Assembly: GCA_040285825.1 (NCBI GenBank)
Contig: JAUPSS010000002.1
Location: 1,178,001-1,242,000 of the forward strand
Length of the DNA stretch: 64,000 nt
Origin: Eukaryota sp. TZLM1-RC
Lineage: Eukaryota > Metamonada: BaSk clade
Direction of reading: 5' to 3'
Of the stretch, positions 20,479-29,939 are shown piece by piece (position 1 is the stretch's first letter; every line of letters starts with the position of its first letter). The position numbers and the translations under genes were made by a program. The notes under the pieces were generated by a model that worked only from the letters and a program-made list of their open reading frames with translations, was not told where the DNA came from and did not search any database.

Positions 20479-22836
20479 ATACTGTGAATTTCACTTATCA
20501 TACATTCCCCTGTGAAATTCACTCCTGTTTTGAACTTTCTCAATGTCTACTCACAGGCTGTAAGAGACATGTAGCATCATTTAACAAAGACAATCATGAT
20601 CTTCATCAATGGGCTACCTCACTTAAATACACCTACTGCTTTCACAGAACAAAGCCTTGCAACTTGATGTATCTAAGTGGATCTACCAAATGCTACTAAG
20701 GTATTTGTAGATCGGTCTCAAAAGTTTTTCCAAAAAAATCAAAATAAAATATCAGTTTTTCCAAAGTTTTTGTTCCTGTATGTTCAGGTTCCCAATTCAT
20801 TTCCTCAACAGAGCATCTGGGCAAATGTATCTTTCCGGCCACAATTCCGCTTTCTTCTTAATTTGAATATTTTTTGCAGTGAAATATCTCTGTCATATAC
20901 TGTTTGACACTCAGTGCAAATACGCATTTGCCATGAGCCTGCTTAAATATTCTCGGCCATGCAACAATTTGACAGTATGCTTGTATTAAATTCACTGGTT
21001 GAGAAGCTTCACGTCCTTTTGATAACACAACCATTTTCTGAAAGCCCGTGCTGATCCATATTGATTGACGTTTCGGCAATGAGAAGGGAAATTAGCAGAA
21101 CTTACAGCAAGATAGAGTTTTCGATATATCCAGCCAGTCTTTGAAATTTGTTGAGACTCTCTCAAAACCGCGGTTATCAAATTTAATTATTTTCCATTTC
21201 TGGCGATTACTTTCCAAATACACGTCTTTCCTGACCAAATTCCAATGATTCAAATATTATTTGGGAGAGTGTTTACTGGGTGAAGTTTTTTTCATGTATC
21301 TTCTGCCAGTTGGATAACTCCACATTGATTATCATTTAAGAAGTAACCACATAATCTAGATTGGCCCAGATCAACGCCGATAACGGGCCCTTCAGGTAAA
21401 ATTTCGACTGGATGTCTACGTCTTCGACGGGGCATTTTTTTAGTGCCCTTCAATTGTGTTTCTCTGGTTTTGTTAGCATCATGTTCACTTTTCATTTCTT
21501 TTTTAATCTTTGTTTCTTTTTTGGTGGTTCATCCAGCTCATCTGTGTTTTTTGAGTCATTGTTTTTACCTTCAAAGGTCAAAAGCAGTTCATTACAATTA
21601 GTTTTCAGTAAAAAAATTTTAAATTTATTTTTCAAACTTTTTCTGTTGATATTAACTTTTTGGTAAGGACATGATTTGGATATTCGATTCAGACAAGTAT
21701 TTTTGATGTAAGATGATCCTTCAATAAGTGGAAATTTTTTCACAGAGTGGATAACATGTGAAGGAACCTCAAGAATTTTAGAATCTTTAAGAGAAGCTAA
21801 AGGTATTATTCTAAATTTCTTCCAGCAATGCATTTGAGAAAACAAGGTGAGTAAGTATTGTGAAATTTTAAGATTAAAGAGAAAAGCTTACCAATTCCCT
21901 TTGATGAAACGGTAATTTTATCATGTGAAGACAGTAGAGAAGCAGTGACAGGAAATCTTTGAGGTAGATGCAAGATAAACTTACATACATTTAATAAAAA
22001 GAATCTTTCTCTTGAATTATTCAGATTGAAATTGATCTAGTGTTCGAGAACAGAACAACTACTTTTTCGAGTTGCTCACCTTCTGTTATTACACTAGCGT
22101 CTAGAGGTGCCAGGGTTCATCTGGTTTAAGAGAGAAAAGATAATTGGTAAAGAAATTTGTTTTATCCAGGGCTCTGCGATGAACACGAATGAAATTTTTT
22201 GTCCAGGATTGAGAAATTTTAGGTAAACTTGTTTTAACGTTAGAAGAGCCCGACAAGTAAGGTAAGGAGAAAGCCCTTTCCGATAAATAAAATTACATCT
22301 GTGGGACTGCAGCCAAGCATTGAAGAAAATATTAAATGAATTTTATAAGGAATTAGAGAATTTTCCCATGAAGAAACAAGAGACCTATCTTGTGGGCATT
22401 CACGAATCCACTGTGAAAGATATGCAGTAATTGGCGTTGTCCTTTGCATGTGGTTGGCTTTGGAAAAGAACCAGTGGTGATGACGGTCATAAAAAGATAC
22501 CATACATCTTGTTCCACTAAAGCTCTAGATGCTAACGGAAAATTTAGAAGAAAAGATTGCGGCAATAAAGAAGCTTCATGACAATTCTCGTTGACCAAAA
22601 GAAGGCCAGTCCGAATTTGTTGCACTGCTACAGGGGTCAGTAGCGAGTTAAAAGCACAAGACCGAGTGAATACACTTGACACAAAGGGGGTGTCTGACAT
22701 GTAGTGAAAATAAAGAGCTCATCTTTCAAATTTTATATTTGTCACCCCATTTTCGACTTCTGGTTGTCTGTTCTGGGAGGTCTTTAACCCTCAACTTGGT
22801 TTTGGGAGGTTTTCGCTATTCCCACACTTTTCCCTC
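20479..22836 (-). mobile_element. Fanzor family 1 element, copy A
   Basis: This block is an inverted, diverged duplicate of 29,779-32,219. The shared part starts at ctgtgaatttcacttatc (20479) and ends at cccacacttttccctc (22836). It contains the complete but broken Fanzor reading frame, about 320 bp of conserved non-coding DNA beyond its 3' end, and about 135 bp upstream that includes the start of an opposite-strand reading frame. Neither terminal inverted repeats nor a target-site duplication are obvious, so the carrier element class is unknown. Confidence 0.75.
20805..22700 (-). pseudogene. Fanzor-type (eukaryotic TnpB-like) nuclease, family 1, copy A, broken
   Basis: The reading frame starts at ATG 22700 (MSDTPFVSSVFTRSC) and is broken by several frameshifts. 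Recognisable parts: the helical N-terminal region (CHEAS...FLLNFPLAS); a basic stretch; GVIGVDLGQSRLCGYF, read as RuvC-I with its Asp; SANFPSHCRNVNQYGSARAFRKWL, the segment that precedes RuvC-II in Fanzors; SEFNTS (RuvC-II Glu); NCCM and ICTECQTVYDRD (zinc ribbon and RuvC-III Asp). A TAA lies between the two zinc CxxC halves, at the same place as in copy B. A 2-nt deletion before SEFNTS is specific to this copy. The nuclease is not translatable here. Confidence 0.78.
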
Positions 22837-23905
22837 AAGAGGTAATAAAGCAGAAAATAATAAGGGGACAACAGCTTTTAAACTTGGAAACACAATTCTG
22901 TTCTGCCAAAACATTTTGTCAAAAACTCTTCCTGTACGTTATTTCACAGTTTCAACCAAATCATCCAAGGAAGATAAAGCAAGTGGTCGAAGCGTGCCAT
23001 GTAAGGAAAAAGCAAATGGACATAGGACATAATGAGTGTGAGATTTAGTATTCAAGGATAGCAACAGTGCTCTATATTTATCAATTTTAGAATTTTTGGT
23101 TACAGACAGTGGGTTGTTGTATTTTGACTGAGCTAATGGTATGAAAGAATTAATACACACATCAGTAATGATAGTCGTCCCTTTAAGCATTAAATCACCT
23201 CCATTTCGACCATCAGAATTCAAAGTACCTTCATCAACCAAACGAAGGAGTAAAGTTCTCAATAGGAAACAATTTTGTGTGACTTTGACATACAATAGAG
23301 TTGATCACAAACTGCATCATGGACTTTTGATCGGAAAGTAATAAAGTGTTTACAAATAAAAAGATGATTTGGAGAAATTTTTGATCCACATTTGAATATC
23401 AAATTGTGAGGCACGTTATCAGGCCATAAGAAACATCGACAGCGCATTGTACAAGAAAATTCGGTATCATCCAAAAGTAGACCATAAATTTCAGGAATTT
23501 GAGTAATTAAACACGATGTGGAACTGTTTTGAGCATCTAACAGAAAATTCGCAAAAGCGGGATCATCATTTTTGGCCAAGCCTAGTCGAACATTAAAATC
23601 CAAGCTTTCAAAAATCATTGTTAAATTTTGTTGTAATTTCCTTACACAATACCTCAAATCAACTAGTGTTCTAGGTGGTATTTCCTGTACATTATCGGGA
23701 AAGGTTTACTTCAAATCTCAGGGAACAAACAATCAAGGGCATTTTCAAGCTCTCTTGAACAATTATTACTCGTAGAATTCAGTAAATCAACATCATTTGG
23801 AAAGCGGTTGCATAATTCAAAACCAAAATTTTTCCCACCACCAAGGAAAGCAGCTGGACGGAGAATAGACCATTTTGGGAAATTAATTCCACCAAAATTA
23901 GATTA
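22837..23905 (-). mobile_element. LINE fragment, family 5
   Basis: The minus strand holds 23657-23259 with CxCxLWPDNVPHNLIF, HLFICKHFITFRSKVHDAV (CCHC-like region), then in a shifted frame GGDLMLKG...IITDVC, SKIDKYRALL (GD...D...K..KY) and CPFAFSLHGTLRPLALSSL, and finally traces of the terminal WQNRIVF motif at 22,890-22,920. Sequence and spacing differ from the other families. Frameshifts are present at about 23,290 and 22,940. Confidence 0.75.
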
Positions 23906-23919
23906 ACTAAAATAACGAT

Positions 23920-24303
23920 AATTAAGAACTGAAGGGACTAAATTCAATGAACCCAGATTTCCTCTGCACAATCCTGATCTGCTTGTTTTCTCGCCATTGT
24001 TTCTCTTATTCGATGAAAGAACCGAGGCAGTCTTAATTATGGTGAATTGAATTCGTGACCGCCACAAAAGGACATCAAATCTCTTCGTTGTTTTTTCCTG
24101 AACCAATTTTTGGAAATGATTCTCAAAAATTCCTGCTACTACTGATAGTCTTTCATTTGTAGAAAATGTCAAAGCAATGGAAATCAGTGGTCTGTTTATA
24201 TCATCATTAGCTTCTTCGATACCTTTGTCTAATTTTCTTTGTTTTTCTTCTGCATTGCATTCAACATTATCAACAGGATTATGTGTCCTTCTTTGAACCA
24301 AAT
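23920..24303 (-). mobile_element. LINE tail, diverged family 1 copy
   Basis: The minus frame 24301-23903 reads QRRTHNPVDNVECNAEEKQRKLDKGIEEAND, VSIALTFSTNERLSV and LLWRSRIQFTIIK, closely following the family 1 C-terminus but with about 30% substitutions by eye. It is an older relative and the likely model for the tail split at 17.43-18.31 kb. Confidence 0.75.
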
Positions 24304-25077
24304 TGTCATTGCAACAAATATAAATAGAATGTTCTTTCTTATTTTTTCAAAAAGTAGTTGTTTGAAACGACTAAAGGTACAATTACCATCGAAATTGGAC
24401 TCATTCAAGACGAATTCCCCAAAACTGAATCTACACTAAACGGTGTAATCAGTCTTCTCCAGACTTCTACATCGACTTTTGCTAATGATCGTGACCAAGG
24501 TAGTGCAAAATAATTGTTGTTCTTACGTTAAGAATTCTCAACACTTCCAATGTGATTGAAATGAAAAAGGAAATTTCAAAAACACAAGGAATTATGGGGA
24601 GACAAAAAAGAATTTAATGAATTACTTGCGGTCATTTAGAGCAATCGCAAGTTACAATACAACGTTTACTATTTCAAAAGATATTCAAATTGTTTGACAT
24701 TCCTGAAAACAGTAATGTTTTTGAAGGAACAAATGTCTTGATTGAAGACAATGATTGATTGTCTTGATTGATTGATTTTCCATTTTTCGAAATCTAAAAA
24801 TCAGAATTTCAATGATGAAACTAGTGTGATTCCTATTATTTGAACAATGCTGACTAGAGTTGTAATTAAATCAAAAACTGTATGTGTTCAATTCTGTGGT
24901 TCTTGAAGGTTCATGTTGACCTATGGATATTCTCACCACAATAACGTCACGATCAAAACACAAAGTACACGTGTACCATTTGACTGTGAATAATTTTGAC
25001 TGGTGCTGATCAATTACAACATTACAATAAAATACATTTACAAAATAATAAAAACCAAAAAACTAAAATCTCAAAAG
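24304..25077. other. Intergenic region with one short coding-like stretch
   Basis: Mostly featureless AT-rich DNA. Plus-strand 24,371-24,523 can be read as about 50 codons, FETTKGTITIEIGLIQDEFP ... ending at TAA. The TTKGTITIEI beginning is reminiscent of the first strand of a cyclophilin, but nothing else of that fold follows and no start codon precedes it. I do not assign it. Confidence 0.3.
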
Positions 25078-25887
25078 CTAACTCCTATTCAAATGAACCT
25101 TTTCAAACCAATCCAATTGTCCCTGACAGTATTCCACTTCTTTATGTTTTTCCCTGCCTTTCTGCAACTTCCGGCAAGTTTCCATTAACCTCTCTGTCTG
25201 CTCAAGTTTCTTTCTCAACTTGGGGGAATCGACATAGACAAGCTTCTGGGGGCATTGTTGAATAAACTGCCTGCACCTCTCAATTTCATTTTCGTCAGTA
25301 CTATTGCTTGATAATCTATCCATTGTTGATTTGAACTGCTCTAGGTATTGTGGAGAGGGCCGTGCTTTAGATCGGGTGGTAGAAACAAGCCGACCAGAGG
25401 ATAAAAGACTAGATCCAATAGGTAGTCGTGGAACATCCTTGACAGGAGAAACGATATGGCTAACTTCAGAGGGAACCCTACAGTGATGGTGACGTTGCCA
25501 TGAACGTGACCCTCGTGGTGAATGACGGTTTGATTGAACAGGAGATTTGATTGTGACTTGGGTGTATTGCTTCTTGACTGGTGACTTTGAGTAAGGGGTT
25601 GAGCAGTACTCTTCCATTTTGATACGTTGCTGACTGCGCTTCCTAAGTGCTTCAGCTGTTTGTGAGCGACGTTCTTGAATCTTCTGGACATTTTTCAATT
25701 CATTTTCTTGTTCAGTCAGCTTTTCAGTAGCAATAGTGTGTAGAAAGTGTTGATCTAATAGAGGTTGATCAAGAAGACGAGAAGTAAAAGGTGATTTAAG
25801 AGACTCATTGTTCCATGAATGGTCCCGTGTGGAGTAAAATGATTGGGTTTTAAGAAAGTGGCCTTCTAGATTGGGAAGATCTACCAT
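25078..25887 (-). CDS. Hypothetical basic protein with coiled-coil segments
   Basis: 269 residues from the first ATG (25887) to TAG. I do not recognise the family. Residues around 55-90 (EKLTEQENELKNVQKIQERRSQ) and the C-terminal 60 residues (KLRKKLEQTERLMETCRKL, GREKHKE) are charged and helical, likely coiled coils. The middle is rich in Ser, Pro, Arg and His (SPVKKQYT, RHSPRGSRSW) with several S/T-P sites that look like proline-directed phosphorylation sites. There is no signal peptide or membrane segment. The composition would suit a cytoskeletal, centrosomal or RNA-associated protein, but that is only a guess. Confidence 0.65.
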   Translation of the reverse strand: MVDLPNLEGHFLKTQSFYSTRDHSWNNESLKSPFTSRLLDQPLLDQHFLHTIATEKLTEQENELKNVQKIQERRSQTAEALRKRSQQRIKMEEYCSTPYSKSPVKKQYTQVTIKSPVQSNRHSPRGSRSWQRHHHCRVPSEVSHIVSPVKDVPRLPIGSSLLSSGRLVSTTRSKARPSPQYLEQFKSTMDRLSSNSTDENEIERCRQFIQQCPQKLVYVDSPKLRKKLEQTERLMETCRKLQKGREKHKEVEYCQGQLDWFEKVHLNRS

Positions 25888-26499
25888 GTGTTGACTGAAA
25901 GGGAGCACGAGGGTCCTATATAGAAGTAATGGGACAAACTCAACTTAAAACATTGAGAAGTAATCATTAAATTTGCAAGTCTCAAAATGTTGATCTGAAA
26001 ATGATTGAATTAATCGATTAAACAGCAATTGGATACAAGAATATTTCGTTTGTTGGTTTGGAATTTGTTTATGGGTATTATATACGCCTTCTTGACTTAA
26101 ACCCAAATGATGATCTATTTTTAAAATTGATACACCATTATTTCGCATTTCTTATGCTCACATCTCCAAGTGAGGCGTGAAGTTCACTTAAGGGAATAAC
26201 AAAAAATTATTTGCAAAATCCTCGATGTGTACCATTGTTTGAATTTTATCACCAACATTTTAAAGACAAACTTGTCCCAAAAGTTCTTTCAAAAAATGAA
26301 TAGGCAATACTTTATTATACCTAATTGAAAAATTGATTGTCAATGTCAAAATAATACTCACCACGATGGTCCTGTTTGCCCAATATAAGAACTGGTGAAA
26401 GGAGTAATTTTAATTCAATAAGAATGGACTTAAAACAGTACAAAGTGACTGTAAAAGAATTCAAGGTTAAAGAAAAACCCTGAAATTAATCATTCTCAA
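25888..26499. other. Intergenic region upstream of the coiled-coil gene
   Basis: About 610 bp. A 67-codon minus-strand frame (26148-25945) has no recognisable features. The right end probably includes the decayed N-terminal part of the family 3 Fanzor relic, but I cannot read it. Confidence 0.35.
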
Positions 26500-27538
26500 T
26501 GTCAAGCTATAACCCTTGCCGCTGCTGATCCAGGTAATCTGATCTACTCTATTTTAATGCAAAACTACAAACTGGAGTGACGCAAAGTCAACCAAGACTT
26601 TAGTCCAAAGTGCCAAATTGAAAAGAATAAGAGACAGTAAACAGAATAACACTTTAATAACAATAAGTAAGTCTTCTGGCAAGGTAGTTGATCTACCTAA
26701 TTATGAAACATCTGAAGCACAACAACAAAGGATGGATTTAAACAGCAGTATAATTAATCAAATGACTGAAAGAACAATTAGTTTATTAAGAGGACACCAA
26801 TCAGAAGAAATCATTATTCCCCAAAAAATTAATTACTCATTCAAATTTGGTAATAATGATCACACGACTAAATCTATAGCAGAATGGGAAGCAACGTTAT
26901 CCCAATTCAACTCCAAAAGCTGCAGGTTTGATAGCTTTATGGAGTATAATAAACAAAAGAATTATGTGAATAGTATTGTTGGTGAGGTCTATCATAAAAA
27001 AATATTTAGGAAACTAAGATGGTGGGCTGAGATTAATCGCACAAGATCTGAGGCGAAGATGATTCAGAGATTCAAATCAATAAATGGTGATCCCAGCCAA
27101 GTAGTTATCGGAATTGGAGACAGGGAACAACGAAAACACATGAAATTCAAAGAACCTACCAAAGGAAAAGGGTTGAGAATTGTATTCAAAAAGGCTGGTT
27201 ATAAGGACTTTTTGTTGCTGTTTAGTTGCTGTTGTTTCAATTGCAAGAAAGCGGAGAAAACAGTTTAAACATTCTGGTGGTGCAGAAATCCTAGGTCATC
27301 GAAGAGGCATGAGATGTCTATTCGTCACGGGCTTACCATGTGTAAATCAAGCGAAAGTTTGTGAAACAGAGACCGAAATGCTTCGCTAAATATGTTGGCA
27401 GTGATGGAAGCACATGTAAATGGTGGAGATAGAATGGAATACCTACAGAGAGCCAAGGTTGATGAAGGTTCAAAGAAAATGGTATCAAGGAGAAAATCTT
27501 CCACTTCTCAAAAACTCAGTCCCTCTACATCGGTTTAA
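26500..27538 (+). pseudogene. Fanzor-type nuclease, family 3, copy E, broken
   Basis: AAADPGNLI (RuvC-I; Asp codon 26527-26529) is followed after a frameshift by an open stretch 26618-27268 containing YVNSIVGEVYHKKIFRKLRWW, then QVVIGIGDREQ and EPTKGKGLRIVFKKAGYKDF. The last two are the Fanzor segment between RuvC-I and RuvC-II (GDxx ... PTKGKGxRRxxxKxGY). The expected RuvC-II Glu-x-x-TS is lost in FLLLFSCCCFNC. In the same frame beyond a TAA come CRNPRSSKRHE, RHGLTMCKSS, a TGA, then NRDRNASLNMLAVMEAHVNGG (RuvC-III Asp codon 27371-27373) and a C-terminal tail to TAA 27538. The last 310 bp recur at 48.5 kb. Confidence 0.8.
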
Positions 27539-27560
27539 AAAGGACACTTGTTTCATTGTT
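27225..27560 (+). repeat. Fanzor family 3 tail repeat, copy 1 (upstream of the 27.6-kb gene)
   Basis: This block is nearly identical to 48,473-48,810, from gttgctgttgtttcaatt to aaaaaggacactt. It ends about 25 bp before the ATG of the next gene. In the second location it ends about 18 bp before the ATG of GRWD1. Confidence 0.88.
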
Positions 27561-27584
27561 ATAGACATCATTTGTAGCTAATGA

Positions 27585-28439
27585 ATGGCAACTGTTCCAG
27601 AGTGTCAACTCAAGATAGCTTCTCTCAAAAAGACACTTTCTGCAGTTTGTTCCAAATACACCAAACTTCATTCATCTCTTGAATCTTTGAAGCAAAAGCT
27701 TTCTCATCAACAGAGAGAAATCACATCTCTCAGAAAGAAGAACAGAAAGTTGAATCATTTAGTTTACCAACAGTCGAATAACGTCACATGTCCTCTTCCA
27801 TTGAGTGAAGTTCCTCACGTACGACACATTGACTCCCAGAACTACTACCAAATGGAACAGATCCAGGCCCAATCACTTGAAATATCTTCCCTAAAAAGAC
27901 AACTCGATGATGCAAAGGGACAGAAACCTGCACCTGCACCTGACCTTCCCAAGCTGAAGAACAAAGCCATGCTCCTCGAACAAGCAGTGAAGTCAATGAG
28001 AGCTGATATGGAAGAGTCCAATGCCCGTGTTGCCAACCTCACAATGTGTCATGATGGAGAAATTGGTAAGTTGAAAGCCCAGATTCAAGAGCTCGAAGGC
28101 CACAATTCTTTACTTGTGACTGAAAATTGTAGGTTGCGGGATTTGATTGTTTTTTGGAAATCTAAGAATGATGAAGCCACAAATAATTCAATTGAAGCTG
28201 AAGAAGCAAGTGAGTGCTCTTTGGTAGATGATTCTGTATCTTCTCTCATCTCTGCTGTCCAGTCTTTGCCCTTTCCAAGCTGCCACGATCCAAAAGTTCA
28301 AGAATCAGTCACGTCAAGTGATGGGACAGAGGAGGAGGAAAAGAGGGTAACAGCAGTAAATAATTCTCCAAAGCGGTTATCGATTAATGAATTGATTAGA
28401 CGAAGAAAAAGGCCACAGTGGATGAAAGCTTCTAAATAG
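27585..28439 (+). CDS. Hypothetical coiled-coil protein
   Basis: 284 residues, ATG 27585 (a second in-register choice is unlikely because the ATG at 27581 is in another frame), TAG stop. Residues 1-65 (SLKKTLSAVCSKYTKLHSS, LKQKLSHQQREITSLRKKN) and 90-205 (QAQSLEISSLKRQLDDAKG, LLEQAVKSMRADMEESNA, LKAQIQELEGHNSLL) are long heptad-rich coiled coils. The C-terminal 80 residues are acidic and Ser-rich and end in a basic RRRKRPQWMKASK. I cannot name the family. It could be a cytoskeletal or centrosomal scaffold. Its immediate upstream DNA is a Fanzor-derived repeat. Confidence 0.75.
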   Translation: MATVPECQLKIASLKKTLSAVCSKYTKLHSSLESLKQKLSHQQREITSLRKKNRKLNHLVYQQSNNVTCPLPLSEVPHVRHIDSQNYYQMEQIQAQSLEISSLKRQLDDAKGQKPAPAPDLPKLKNKAMLLEQAVKSMRADMEESNARVANLTMCHDGEIGKLKAQIQELEGHNSLLVTENCRLRDLIVFWKSKNDEATNNSIEAEEASECSLVDDSVSSLISAVQSLPFPSCHDPKVQESVTSSDGTEEEEKRVTAVNNSPKRLSINELIRRRKRPQWMKASK

Positions 28440-28750
28440 TGGTTATTAACCAATCAGTAAATAAATACGTTACACTTTTAGTTTACACAATTATTTTCTG
28501 CTATTGTTAATTCAAATACAATGTTCAGATCGTTGCTGGCTCTGATTAAAGATTTAAAATATGGCGTAATCTTGGATCTGCCAACTCCCTCACAAAGCCG
28601 CATTCTTGTTTTAAAAGCATATTTTGTATATTTGCTACTTTTGAATGGTTTTTGGAAAAGTACAAACTAAGTTTAAGGGTAAATTATTCTGTGGTTGAAT
28701 TTTAGGTTGAATACAAATCCCTTTTTTGTGTTTCTGACCCATTGAGATAA
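28440..28750. other. Intergenic stretch
   Basis: About 310 bp with no recognisable gene. A 50-codon frame starting MFRSLLALIKDLKYG at about 28,520 is unassigned. Confidence 0.3.
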
Positions 28751-28984
28751 ACACTTGCTCAAAACTCTGGTCTTGATGCTGAAGAGACTATTATCAACTT
28801 GCAAGAAGAAGCCGAAGAGGTTGTTATTTCTTCTCAATTATTGTTGTGTGATGAAATTATAGCTGCTGGTTTGTTACCATATGATCATTCTGTTAACTTT
28901 AGGAAGAAGCTTGTCAATGAAAGCTCAACAACAAGGATAGTTGGATTTGTATTGCATAGAAATAAATATGGCTTAATTATTTGA
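28751..28984 (+). pseudogene. Fragment of a CCT/TCP-1 chaperonin subunit
   Basis: The frame reads TLAQNSGLDAEETIINLQEE and shortly after LLLCDEIIAAGLLPYDH. In CCT subunits the LAQNSGxDxxETI block and the hydrophobic DEI(I/M)xAG block are separated by about 60 residues that include the conserved GVxDxxxVK region, which is missing here. There is no start codon and nothing chaperonin-like upstream, so this looks like a deleted, truncated duplicate. Zeta and theta are the closest subunits that I recall; I cannot choose between them. Confidence 0.55.
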
Positions 28985-29465
28985 TTTTAATGTTTTAGCA
29001 TTGACATGCTGTCACAACAGTGTAAATATGTGAATCTTTTGTTGGCTGTTTTAATGTTTTTCTCATTAATAGAGGATTTATAATTGCTGTTCATAAAAGG
29101 ATGGTTGTGTGTTCATCAAAACAACTGAAGCTTCATGATAACATACATACAGAAATCTTTTCACTGTTTCGCAGAACTCAATTATTGTTAACAAACTTCA
29201 ATCATTATTGATAGTATCATTTCTGTGGAATTGTCCCGGATACATCACAATTGAAGCAAGTAGCTAATCAATAATAACATGAAATCTCAGTAGATGATGA
29301 ACACTAACTACCTTTGTGCCACTTGACAAACCTTATCCACACGTGTCGTATAGCATTTCGACTTTTGGTTTTCTCCAGGGTTCAATTAGGATAGATAAAT
29401 TGATTGAATTTCTAAAAAATCTTGGGAAAACGGTTTGAAAGTGCTGCTTTGGGGGTAGTTGTTGC
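28985..29465. other. Intergenic stretch
   Basis: About 480 bp without recognisable coding or RNA features. Confidence 0.35.
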
Positions 29466-29939
29466 CTAATTGGTAGATTTGTTCAGACCAAATCCATAGC
29501 AATTGCCACAAGCAGTGAGTGTCAATGTATGATGAACACCTACACTACAAGAAACAATGTTAGAGAAGAAGGGTAACTGGAAATTCTTTCTACCAGTAGC
29601 ATGAGGAGGAAAATATCGGGAGAGAACACCAGGTGTTGGAGATGAAAATAAAGAAACAGAAGGTGCAACAGAGCCAATAAGGTTGATTCGTTTTGTGCGA
29701 GACCAGAGAATTGAGTTTCCTTTAGATAAGGCAACAAAATCGTGAAGAGGGAGGAAGAATACACCTAGTTTATGAAGTGAGGGGAAAGTGTGGGAATAGT
29801 GAAAACCTCCCAAAACCAAGTTGAGGGTTAAAAACCTCCCAGAACAGGCAACCAGAAGTCGAAAATGGGGTGACAAGTGTAAAATTTGATAGATGAGCTC
29901 TTTATTCTCACTACATGTCAGACACCCACTCTGTGTCAC
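29466..29939 (-). pseudogene. RCC1-repeat-like fragment, head-to-head with Fanzor family 1 copy B
   Basis: An open minus-strand frame of 157 codons ends at 29466 and has no ATG at its upstream edge. It contains DFVALSKGNSILWSRTK and, near the end, SVGVHHTLTLTACGNCYGFGLN, which fits the RCC1 repeat pattern GxHHTxxLTxxGxxYxxGxN. It overlaps the first codons of the Fanzor frame on the opposite strand. Its N-terminal 50 codons are also preserved in copy A (22,700-22,836), so this part travelled with the Fanzor block. Two partial RCC1-like blades are too few for a functional propeller, so it may be a host gene fragment or a cargo remnant. Confidence 0.45.

Noticed and set aside
24371-24523. Cyclophilin gene fragment
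   Set aside because: Only about ten residues resemble the first strand of the fold; no start codon or other conserved cyclophilin block is present.
26618-27268. A novel 216-residue protein
   Set aside because: The motifs GDREQ, EPTKGKG, FKKAGY and the in-frame downstream NRDRNASLNM show it is the middle of a broken Fanzor rather than a new gene.
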